Shown: in pieces, positions 1 to 6,690 of the stretch | Layout: the number at the start of each line of letters is the position of its first letter | How positions within the stretch are numbered: position 1 is the stretch's first letter | DNA from: Bacteroidota bacterium | Lineage (GTDB): Bacteria > Bacteroidota > Bacteroidia > Sphingobacteriales > Sphingobacteriaceae | NCBI GenBank assembly: GCA_013286985.1 | Contig: JABDEQ010000098.1 | Coordinates: 1 to 7,908 of the forward strand | Length of the DNA: 7,908 nt | Reading direction: 5' to 3' | Translations under genes and position numbers: made by a program | The notes under the pieces: model-generated | What the model saw: only the letters and a program-made list of their open reading frames with translations | The model's database searches: none | Told to the model about the DNA's origin: nothing

Positions 1-286
1 TGTGATTTTTCTGGATCACGGCATGGATTATCTTACAGGCTTAGAGGTATTAAAAAAGATAAAGGCATATGATCACAATATTTTTGTGGTTTTTCTTTCG
101 GGTCAGGCAAATATTATGACGGCTGTAAAAGCGTTAAAATTGGGAGCAATAGAATTTATTGCTAAGGGAATTTATGATTTTGAAAACATCGGGAAGGTAT
201 TGAACACTATTGGCGAAGCCATAAATATTAAAAGAAAGAAAATTGAAGCTCAATATATTGAGCGGTTATTACACACTGCCAAATAG
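1..286 (+). CDS. Response-regulator receiver domain protein, C-terminal part (5' end outside window)
   Basis: This is the end of a phosphoacceptor (REC) domain, which receives phosphate from a histidine kinase. The frame is already open at the left edge, and the GTG at base 2 is an internal Val codon rather than a start. The visible 94 residues begin at beta-3: IFLD places the phosphoacceptor Asp at visible residue 5. The conserved Gly is at 13, the switch Ser at 33 (FLSGQ) and the invariant Lys at 55. Two usual prolines are absent: the one in the D..MP motif is Asp9, and the one after Lys55 is Gly. After helix 5 only a short basic tail (about residues 76-94) follows, so no DNA-binding or enzymatic output domain lies C-terminal to it. 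It may be a stand-alone single-domain regulator or the last domain of a larger protein; the missing N-terminus prevents a decision. It is convergent with the kinase operon to its right. Receiver identity is secure; its partner is unknown. Confidence 0.85.
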   Translation, partial: VIFLDHGMDYLTGLEVLKKIKAYDHNIFVVFLSGQANIMTAVKALKLGAIEFIAKGIYDFENIGKVLNTIGEAINIKRKKIEAQYIERLLHTAK

Positions 287-371
287 CCTGTCGTAGCTAA
301 TCACACCAATGTTTATTAGGTTATTAAAACTAAATATGCTGTTTTGTTGATAAAGTTCGTTAGAAATTTTT

Positions 372-392
372 TCAAAAAGTCATCATGACTCC
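372..392 (-). terminator. Possible rho-independent terminator of the kinase operon
   Basis: Read on the minus strand, AGTCA (390-386) and TGACT (382-378) form a 5-bp stem around a 3-nt loop. Two G-U pairs could extend it. A run of T follows directly, seen as A at 374-378 on the + strand. It lies about 35 bases past the stop codon of the 499-aa kinase, where the operon transcript should end. The stem is short and has little GC, so the call is tentative. Confidence 0.3.
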
Positions 393-414
393 AGTTATTA
401 ATAGCATGTTATAG

Positions 415-450
415 CAAGCGGCAATTTAATATAAATGCCGCTTGAGTTTT
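415..450 (+). terminator. GC-rich hairpin at the convergent gene ends, possible + strand terminator
   Basis: CAAGCGGCA (415-423) and TGCCGCTTG (436-444) form a perfect 9-bp inverted repeat with a 12-nt AT-rich loop. On the + strand it is followed by AG and then TTTT (447-450). It could stop readthrough from the receiver gene that ends at 286. The repeat spans the last codons and stop codon of the minus-strand kinase, the stop lying in the loop, so on that strand it could act as a 3'-end hairpin. One arm encodes Lys-Arg-His of the kinase C-terminus, so part of the symmetry may be coincidence. Confidence 0.35.
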
Positions 451-1925
451 AAGATCAACTCGTCGGGATTAAAAGGCTTTACAATATAGTCCTGCATTCC
501 AACTTCCAAAATCTTATCGCGTACATCACTGCTGGCAGAAGCAGTTATTGCCACAATTGGCGTTTCCTGATTAAATTCCCTTATTTTATTTGTAGCAGTA
601 TAACCATCCATTACCGGCATTTGCAAATCCATCAAAACTATATCATAGTTTGTTTGCTGCATCATTTGTACTGCTATTTCGCCATTGTCAGCTATCTCTA
701 CGGTTGCATTCCAGCCTTCCAATAACTGGGTGGCATATAAAACGTTAAATAAGGTATCTTCTACCAGTAATAGGCGTTTGTTTTTTAAATCGAAACCAGC
801 TATATCACTTTCAAGTTGGTTTATCTGTTCAACATCTACGGTGTTCAGTTCAATAGCAAAATGAAATTTCGATCCTTTTCCCAGCTCCGATTCAACTTTG
901 ATATCACTTTTAAACAATCCGAGGATGCGTCGGGTTATGGCCAGGCCAAGGCCGGTTCCCCCGTATTGCCGGGTTATGGATGTAGAGGCCTGCATAAATG
1001 GCGTAAAAATATTAGGCAGGTTTTCCTTAGCTATTCCTACTCCTGTATCATGAACGGAAAAGTGAAGCAACGCAGAGTCCAACTTTAACTTTTGTAAATC
1101 AACACGCACTGAAATAAATCCGCGATGCGTAAATTTAACGGCGTTTGACACCAGGTTATTTAATACCTGCCCCAGCCTTAAAGCATCACCCATAAAATAA
1201 TCGGGCAATCGTTCATCAATTACTAATGAGATCCTGTTTTCCCGCTCATTTGCACTATTAGTATTGGCGGAAATAATATCTTTTACCAGTTTTTTAATAC
1301 TAAACGGTGCACTCTCCAAATCAAGTTTCCCTGCTTCTATTTTGTTAAAATCAAGTATATCATTTATCAAAACCAGTAAATTGTCTGACGAGGTTTTTAA
1401 AGTTTCGAGATTATCGAGTTGGTCGGCACGGGGATTGTTTTTAAGCAATAAGTGACCCATTCCAATTACTGCATTTAACGGTGTCCTTATTTCGTGGCTT
1501 ATTATCGACAAAAATTCGGATTTTGCGAGACTTGCCGTTTCGGCTTCTTCCTTGGCTATCAGTAGTTGCAATTCTACCTCTTTGCGCCTGGTTATTTCTT
1601 CGTTTAGGAGATCTACAATTTCAAGCAGATCGTCATCATTACCATCAAACTGCTCACCGTTATCTGCTTTTATATTATTAAAAGTTTCTTTAAGCTTTTT
1701 AATAGACAGCTTCCTCAATTCAACTTCTTCCTTTAGCCGTTGGTTAATTTCTCCAAATTCCTGCTGACTTACCATAAATGCATGATCAGACAGTTCTTTA
1801 TCCCGGTCATAAGCTGCATACGAGTCATTTACCGCTTCAATAAAACGGATGAAATGTTTGTTGGCAACCAATTCGGGTGTTGAGTACTTTTTAAGTTGCC
1901 TGTTTAATAGCTTATGGTCTGGCAT
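426..1925 (-). CDS. Sensorless hybrid histidine kinase (HisKA-HATPase-REC), FIST-associated
   Basis: A soluble hybrid kinase of 499 aa that should autophosphorylate on His and pass phosphate to its own receiver. An N-terminal helical, charged region (1-130) shows no PAS, GAF or membrane segment. Residues 4-65, with an RQLKK start and a Tyr..Asp-Arg-Asp-Lys centre, resemble the leader of kinases that sit beside FIST genes (recalled similarity, not searched). Residues 100-140 look coiled-coil. HisKA follows with phosphoacceptor His144 in SHEIRTP. HATPase_c shows an N-box with Asn257 and Asn261, DTGVGI from Asp293 and GGTGLGL from Gly322. The C-terminal REC has the acidic pair Glu389-Asp390, phosphoacceptor Asp433, Thr461 and Lys483-Pro, so all catalytic residues are present. 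There is no HPt, so a relay beyond Asp433 would need one from elsewhere. The ATG at 1925 lies one base after the FIST stop codon, implying translational coupling. No strong Shine-Dalgarno is seen (GAAGAAA nearby). Kinase identity is certain; FIST control is inferred. Confidence 0.95.
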   Translation of the reverse strand: MPDHKLLNRQLKKYSTPELVANKHFIRFIEAVNDSYAAYDRDKELSDHAFMVSQQEFGEINQRLKEEVELRKLSIKKLKETFNNIKADNGEQFDGNDDDLLEIVDLLNEEITRRKEVELQLLIAKEEAETASLAKSEFLSIISHEIRTPLNAVIGMGHLLLKNNPRADQLDNLETLKTSSDNLLVLINDILDFNKIEAGKLDLESAPFSIKKLVKDIISANTNSANERENRISLVIDERLPDYFMGDALRLGQVLNNLVSNAVKFTHRGFISVRVDLQKLKLDSALLHFSVHDTGVGIAKENLPNIFTPFMQASTSITRQYGGTGLGLAITRRILGLFKSDIKVESELGKGSKFHFAIELNTVDVEQINQLESDIAGFDLKNKRLLLVEDTLFNVLYATQLLEGWNATVEIADNGEIAVQMMQQTNYDIVLMDLQMPVMDGYTATNKIREFNQETPIVAITASASSDVRDKILEVGMQDYIVKPFNPDELILKLKRHLY

Positions 1926-1926
1926 G

Positions 1927-3069
1927 CTAATTAGTTTCTTCGTTAAAGGTAGTAATTGTCATGGTTTGATTATGCAGTTCGCACTTTGCATTTGTATTTA
2001 AAGGAGATATTTCTCCATACGAGTAAAAGCCAGATAATAACGTTCCCTCACCAAATATTTCTTTTACCGCTTCAATTTCTTCATCAATACGTTTGCCAAG
2101 TATTAGTTTACGGCCCACGCAGCTTATAAGTAATGCCAGCTTGGGTTTAGCTGAGAACTGTGTAAGTGCTGTTGCAGCAGCATTTGTTGCAGCATCAATT
2201 AACTTATCAAAATTGGCTTTCATAAACCTGATATATGATCCTTCGGGAATGTCACCTGCAAAAATCATACTCTGTTCGTCATTATCTATTGAAAGAATTG
2301 TGCGAACAACGGCATTTTCGGTGCCGTCTGGTCGTACATAAAGAGGAAATAGCAGCGCCGATCCGGGTAATTCATCAGCATATTTACCAAGATATTGTTT
2401 ATACAATTCCAGTGCACTCTTATTATCTATTTCATAAAGCCGGTTTGAAACCGAACGGGTAACTTTTTTTTCGGGGCCGAATATTTCCCAGCCGCCTAAT
2501 GAAGCATGCCCAATTTTTAAACTTTTACCATAAAAGCCAATGGCGGCAATGTTTCCTTGTTTGGGCTTTTCGTTACAGCCTACAACTGTGTAGTTAAATT
2601 TATCACCATCACCTGCCAGGCCACCAGTAACCGGTATGTTGTGAATGTTAGCCTGTTCAATTCCTCTAACCAGTTCGCTACCGTTTACAAGGCCCCCATC
2701 AGATATTATCATCACATAGCTTAGCTCCGCATTATTTAGTTGATCAAAAAGCATTTTGCCAGCTTCAAAGCTATTGGGTACATCCTTTATATTTAGGCTT
2801 GTAGTTTTTATCGGGGTATTTTCAAACTCCATAATAATGATGGTAACGGTATCGTCCAAAACTGTATTATCATAAATTTCTCCGGATGTTGAACACAATA
2901 CAATATTTGCCGTGGGATAACTATTGTATAACATTGAATAAATGTCCTGTTCAAGTAATATATCTTTACTGCCAAAACCCAAAACAAGCAAATTGCCGTT
3001 TCCACTAATTTCATCCCCTGCCTGGTAGGTGGTTATCCCTCCGCAGTACAATTTTTGAGCTACTTTCAT
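1927..3069 (-). CDS. FIST domain sensory protein (FIST_N plus FIST_C)
   Basis: A cytoplasmic FIST-family protein of 380 aa, near the usual family length, with no signal peptide or membrane helix. FIST modules are small-ligand sensory domains linked to kinases, cyclic-di-GMP enzymes and chemotaxis proteins. Family landmarks in order are CSTSGEI (59-65), a GGLAGDG loop (149-155), [11 protein letters not shown] (193-204), [10 protein letters not shown] (219-228), the SCVGRK strand (316-321), a GFYSYGEI segment (347-354) and CELHNQT (363-369). FIST_N covers roughly 28-205 and FIST_C roughly 206-360. It has no fused output domain, so it must signal through a partner. The next gene, a kinase without a sensor domain, starts one base after its stop. 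Some FIST proteins next to kinases are haem-based nitric oxide sensors (NosP). Cys and His residues exist here (for example His143, His188, His366, Cys59, Cys317), but the sequence alone does not show haem binding, and another ligand is equally possible. Its ATG lies 5 bases after the upstream kinase stop, with no clear Shine-Dalgarno. Confidence 0.93.
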   Translation of the reverse strand: MKVAQKLYCGGITTYQAGDEISGNGNLLVLGFGSKDILLEQDIYSMLYNSYPTANIVLCSTSGEIYDNTVLDDTVTIIIMEFENTPIKTTSLNIKDVPNSFEAGKMLFDQLNNAELSYVMIISDGGLVNGSELVRGIEQANIHNIPVTGGLAGDGDKFNYTVVGCNEKPKQGNIAAIGFYGKSLKIGHASLGGWEIFGPEKKVTRSVSNRLYEIDNKSALELYKQYLGKYADELPGSALLFPLYVRPDGTENAVVRTILSIDNDEQSMIFAGDIPEGSYIRFMKANFDKLIDAATNAAATALTQFSAKPKLALLISCVGRKLILGKRIDEEIEAVKEIFGEGTLLSGFYSYGEISPLNTNAKCELHNQTMTITTFNEETN

Positions 3070-3074
3070 ATAAT

Positions 3075-6000
3075 TTATGCCGGATATTCTATTTTTAATT
3101 TATCAATTACATTTAAAAGGGTAGTTTTCAGCATATCGATATTTTGATGCAGCGCTGTATTATCTGCGTTTTCGTTTCCTGTATTTTCAATATCTCTTAT
3201 CAGTTGTTTTAACGATACAATGTTTAAATTATCAATACTGGGTTTCATCTGGTGTGCCGACCGGCTAATTTTTTCCATGTCATTTGCGAGGTTGGCGGCT
3301 TCCATTTCTTTTAACATTATTGGTGTTTGTTCGCAAAATATGTTTATCATTTTTTGCATAAAAACCTCGTTCCCTCTGCTTATTGCCTTTAGGGATGATA
3401 AATCATATAATTGTTGTTCGCTCATAATACATTGTGTTAAATTGGTTGAGGGATGAGAATGTTTAATCCATTTATCCAGCATGTCTAAAAATTCTTCTTC
3501 GTTAATTGGTTTTGTAATATAATCGTCCATGCCGGCTGCTATGCACTTTTCCCGCTCTCCCTTAATAGCCTGGGCAGTGAGTGCTATAATGGGATGGTTA
3601 TAACCACTTTTACGAATTGTACGCGTTGCATCAAACCCGTTGATGCCCGGCATTTGTATGTCCATTAAAACTACATCGAAACTTCGTTTTTTAATCAATT
3701 CTATAGCGTTACTGCCATTTGCCGATTCAGTTACCTGTGCTCCGTAATTCTGCAATATAATAGAGGCCACAAGGCGGTTTAATTCGTTGTCATCTGTCAC
3801 CAGTATCTGTTTATCCTTTAAAAAGTCAGGCCGGAATTGCACCTTAGCCTTCTCTACCAGGTCTTCGTAACGGCCTTTTTTAAGTCTCAAGATGCAGGTA
3901 ATGCGTGTGCCTTCGTTTTTTTTGCTTTTCGCATAAATCTCACCATTCATCAATTTAACTAAATCCTTACAAATACTCATACCCAGGCCGGTACCTCCAT
4001 ATCGCCGGCTCACCGAGCCAGACTCCTGGCTGAATTTATCAAAAAGATGTTTTAGGTACGAATCATCCATACCAACTCCCGTATCAATAACTTCTATTTG
4101 AATTAGTTGGGCTGTATAACTATCATTTAGCAGTTTAAAAGTTAAATCGATAGATCCCTTCTCTGTGAATTTTATTGCATTGCTAATCAGGTTCAGCAAT
4201 ACCTGATTTAACCGGTAAGGGTCGCCGATTAAAACGGGCGAAATATTTGCGTCAAAATAAGAGCTGTGAAGTGTAAGACCTTTTTCCTCCGCTTTATGCG
4301 CCAGTACCTGTATAACCCTATTAACTGAATCTTTTGGCTCAAAGCCAATATTTTCGATATTCAGTTTACCGGCTTCAATTTTTGAAAGATCGAGTATATC
4401 ATTAATTATTATCAATAGGTTTTCTGAGGCTGAGTGAATAACATCAAGGAAGAATAGTTGTTCGGTAACAAGATTTGTTTTTAACAGCTGGTTAGTCATG
4501 CCCATTATGGCATTCATTGGCGTTCTAATCTCATGGCTCATATTAGCGAGAAAAACCTCCTGTGTGTGCGCTAAATTTTCAGCATTTTTCCTAGCTTCTA
4601 TTAATTCGGCTTCCTGTTTCTTTTGGTCGGTTATGTCTAAATGGATACCGATAGAGCCAACCAGTTTGCCTTTGTCATTATATCGTGGTGCCCCACTAAT
4701 CAACCACCATTTTTCTTCCCCCTTTTTATTTAATAGTTTTACCTGGTAAGCATCAGCAATCCCGCTTTTACGTAATTTTTGTTTTTCTTTAAAAACATTC
4801 TCGTTATCGCCCTTAGTTAGCAATAGCGAAGCGTTTTTACTCAATAGTTCATCGAGGGTATAACCGCTCATTTCGCAAAACGTATTATTAGCAAAGGTGA
4901 TCAATTCATCATTATCTACTTCAACCAAACCAAGGTTCATATTGGCTATTATGTTGCGGTATTTTGCCTCGTTAATTTTTAAGGTTTCTTCAATATTTTT
5001 TCTTTCAGTAATATCCTGCATAAAGCCGGTAAATACTTTTGCACCACTTTGAGCGATATATGAAAATGATGAATGTACCCCCTGCCATTTAGTGCCTACC
5101 CCCGGAATGGTTAATTTCGATTCATCATAAAACGGCTCCAATGTATTTTTGCTGTGTTTGTTTTTTTTGAGAATCCTTTCTCTGTCTTCAGGTTGCACAT
5201 ATTTTAAATAGTCTTCAAAATCTTCTGCTTTAATCCCAAATATCCTTTCAATAGCCGGGCTTATATATCTCAAACCTTCTGTACCATCGGGCCTGAATTC
5301 ATATTCATAAATCACACCCGGTATATTTTCAGAAAGCGATTTAAATTGCTTAACGCGTTGTTCCAATTCCGTTTCGGTTTGTTTTATTTTCGAAATATCT
5401 GTGTGGGTACCGCTTATCCTTAAAGGTTTTCCATTTATATCGTATTCAATTACAGCACCTCTGTCTAATATCCATTTTATGGCGCCATCGGTATTAACTA
5501 CGCGGTACTCCATACTATGCGAATCAATTAATCCGGCCTGGTAATTTAGATAGGTTGTTTTAAGCTGTTTTAGTTCTTCGCTGGTAAGAACGTCCCACCA
5601 AAACATTTCGCTGCCGCTAATTTTGTGAAGTACAAACCCCGGGTCGCTGCTGGTTTTTGAAAAAATGGTTTTCCCTGTTTGTAGGTTGTGCTCCCAAACA
5701 TTGTCTCCTATTTTTTCAAGCGCAAGCCTGAATCTTGCTTCTGATTCTTTAATCAGTTCTGATGCATTTTTTTCGCTGGTGATATTTTCTTCAACCGCAA
5801 AAAAACCTATTAATCCTCCGTTTGAATTGCGTATGGGTTGCCCTTGTATTCGTAACCAATATGCTCCGCCGGATTTGGAATAATTTAAAATTTCGGTATT
5901 AAATGGCAAGCCATCATTAATTTGGTTTTTTAAATAAGCTATTGTGTTTGGATCGGTATCGGGGCCTTGTAATAAATGCCCAGGCTTTTTATTGATTGCT

Positions 6001-6545
6001 TCGTTAAACGAGTAACCTGTTAGTTTGGTAAAGCTTTTATTAACCCAGGTAATTAGTCCTTTTTCATCTGTTAATATTACAGGGTTAAGATTATCTTCTG
6101 CAATTTTTGACAGTACTTCAAGTTTCTCTTCTTTTTGCTTTTCCAGGGTTATGTCTTCAACTATGGCAAAACACCTCGCTTCTCCGTTGTTGCTTTTATA
6201 TAATTTCCCGTTTACCCGTCCCCAAAACCAGGTACCATCTTTTCTGTAATGTATTAGTTCTTCGGTAAATGAGCTTTTTTTGCCAATGGATTTTGCAATA
6301 CGTGTTAATATCAAATCATCAGTTAACGGTCCCCGGCAAAAATCAAGTGTCATCCTCCCTATAATTTCATCGTAGCTATATCCGGTTAGCCTGCAAAAGC
6401 TTTCATTTACCCAAAATATTTTCCCCTCTACATTGTTAAATACTACCCCATTATCATTTGAGCTCGCCACCAGCGAAAGTTGTAATAAATCTTGTACGAT
6501 CCCTTCCCGGGTGCAATCCTCATTTTTTAAATTGGTAATATCCAT
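3075..6545 (-). CDS. Multi-PAS hybrid histidine kinase with receiver and HPt domains
   Basis: A 1156-aa soluble kinase carrying a complete His-Asp-His relay. Five PAS/PAC units lie at about 20-136, 145-258, 270-388, 395-516 and 525-641, each closed by a DIT/NIT/DIS-type PAC end. PAS3 and PAS4 look like the PAS_3 fold. No membrane helices are seen, so sensing is intracellular; ligands cannot be read from the sequence. HisKA carries His671 in MSHEIRTPMNAI. HATPase_c has Asn785 and Asn789, DTGVGM from Asp821 and GGTGLGM from Gly850. REC has Asp918-Asp919, phosphoacceptor Asp962, Thr990 and Lys1012-Pro. The C-terminal HPt (about 1045-1150) has His1098 in AHQMKPSIDNL, with Pro where the classical HxxKG motif has Gly. 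The start at 6545 is firm because an in-frame TAA lies two codons upstream. It is the first gene of the operon, 5 bp ahead of the FIST gene. Phosphate targets could be the adjacent sigma-54 activator or the receiver at the left edge (inference). Confidence 0.95.
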   Translation of the reverse strand: MDITNLKNEDCTREGIVQDLLQLSLVASSNDNGVVFNNVEGKIFWVNESFCRLTGYSYDEIIGRMTLDFCRGPLTDDLILTRIAKSIGKKSSFTEELIHYRKDGTWFWGRVNGKLYKSNNGEARCFAIVEDITLEKQKEEKLEVLSKIAEDNLNPVILTDEKGLITWVNKSFTKLTGYSFNEAINKKPGHLLQGPDTDPNTIAYLKNQINDGLPFNTEILNYSKSGGAYWLRIQGQPIRNSNGGLIGFFAVEENITSEKNASELIKESEARFRLALEKIGDNVWEHNLQTGKTIFSKTSSDPGFVLHKISGSEMFWWDVLTSEELKQLKTTYLNYQAGLIDSHSMEYRVVNTDGAIKWILDRGAVIEYDINGKPLRISGTHTDISKIKQTETELEQRVKQFKSLSENIPGVIYEYEFRPDGTEGLRYISPAIERIFGIKAEDFEDYLKYVQPEDRERILKKNKHSKNTLEPFYDESKLTIPGVGTKWQGVHSSFSYIAQSGAKVFTGFMQDITERKNIEETLKINEAKYRNIIANMNLGLVEVDNDELITFANNTFCEMSGYTLDELLSKNASLLLTKGDNENVFKEKQKLRKSGIADAYQVKLLNKKGEEKWWLISGAPRYNDKGKLVGSIGIHLDITDQKKQEAELIEARKNAENLAHTQEVFLANMSHEIRTPMNAIMGMTNQLLKTNLVTEQLFFLDVIHSASENLLIIINDILDLSKIEAGKLNIENIGFEPKDSVNRVIQVLAHKAEEKGLTLHSSYFDANISPVLIGDPYRLNQVLLNLISNAIKFTEKGSIDLTFKLLNDSYTAQLIQIEVIDTGVGMDDSYLKHLFDKFSQESGSVSRRYGGTGLGMSICKDLVKLMNGEIYAKSKKNEGTRITCILRLKKGRYEDLVEKAKVQFRPDFLKDKQILVTDDNELNRLVASIILQNYGAQVTESANGSNAIELIKKRSFDVVLMDIQMPGINGFDATRTIRKSGYNHPIIALTAQAIKGEREKCIAAGMDDYITKPINEEEFLDMLDKWIKHSHPSTNLTQCIMSEQQLYDLSSLKAISRGNEVFMQKMINIFCEQTPIMLKEMEAANLANDMEKISRSAHQMKPSIDNLNIVSLKQLIRDIENTGNENADNTALHQNIDMLKTTLLNVIDKLKIEYPA

Positions 6546-6580
6546 TTTTTAGCAACTCTAATTCCTTAAGTAGCTAAAAA
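6546..6580 (-). repeat. Inverted repeat in the leader of the multi-PAS kinase
   Basis: TTTTTAGC (6546-6553) and GCTAAAAA (6573-6580) form a perfect 8-bp inverted repeat with a 19-base loop. In the minus-strand mRNA the second arm abuts the ATG at 6545. The only Shine-Dalgarno-like run, AAGGAA, sits in the loop, about 16 bases from the ATG, which is too far for a normal site unless the hairpin brings it closer. It could modulate translation of the kinase. Five of the eight pairs are A-T and the region is AT-rich, so chance is a real alternative. Confidence 0.3.
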
Positions 6581-6638
6581 CTATACCAAGTGAAATGTAA
6601 AAGTATATGCTATTGATAATGAGGCATATATAATATAT

Positions 6639-6681
6639 TATTTGAGAATTGTATCCAAAATATGGAAATAATTCTCAAATA
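6639..6681. repeat. Long interrupted palindrome between activator and kinase operon
   Basis: TATTTGAGAATT (6639-6650) and AATTCTCAAATA (6670-6681) are a perfect 12-bp inverted repeat. Inside it, a G-T and a T-A pair, one A-A mismatch and a further 4-bp arm (TCCA 6654-6657, TGGA 6663-6666) continue the pairing to a 5-base loop. The structure begins about 10 bases after the stop of the sigma-54 activator. It would fold strongly in RNA of either strand. No T-run follows on the minus strand, so it is not a classical intrinsic terminator for the activator. It may be a 3'-end stabilising or attenuating hairpin, or a protein-binding palindrome ahead of the kinase operon. Confidence 0.6.
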
Positions 6682-6690
6682 TGGAACCTT

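Noticed and set aside
2..4. GTG as the start of the left-edge receiver gene
   Set aside because: It encodes a residue of the beta-3 strand next to the phosphoacceptor Asp; the first half of the REC domain must lie to the left.
816..2462. Plus-strand open frames of 60-90 codons opposite the kinase and FIST genes
   Set aside because: They lie wholly antisense to genes with complete conserved domains, overlap one another, and show no recognisable motif or ribosome site.
2808..3014. 68-codon minus-strand frame within the FIST gene
   Set aside because: An alternative frame inside a well-supported FIST coding region, with no domain signal.
6310..6370. LOV-type photosensor in PAS1 of the large kinase
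   Set aside because: PAS1 has a Cys (residue 70), but the GxNCRFLQ motif is not matched and the Cys is not at the flavin-adduct position. PAS2 has no Cys in this segment.
6551..6567. Sigma-54-like GG-N10-GC on the minus strand (CC at 6564-6565, GC at 6552-6553)
   Set aside because: The TGGCAC half is poorly matched and the predicted transcription start would fall inside the kinase coding region. A second near-match (CC 6586-6587, GC 6573-6574) has 11 bases between instead of 10.
6546..6690. Bacteroidota-type promoter (TTTG and TAnnTTTG) for the kinase operon
   Set aside because: A CATATTTG-like segment occurs near the activator end, but no correctly spaced -33 TTTG is found. The gap is AT-rich enough for chance matches.
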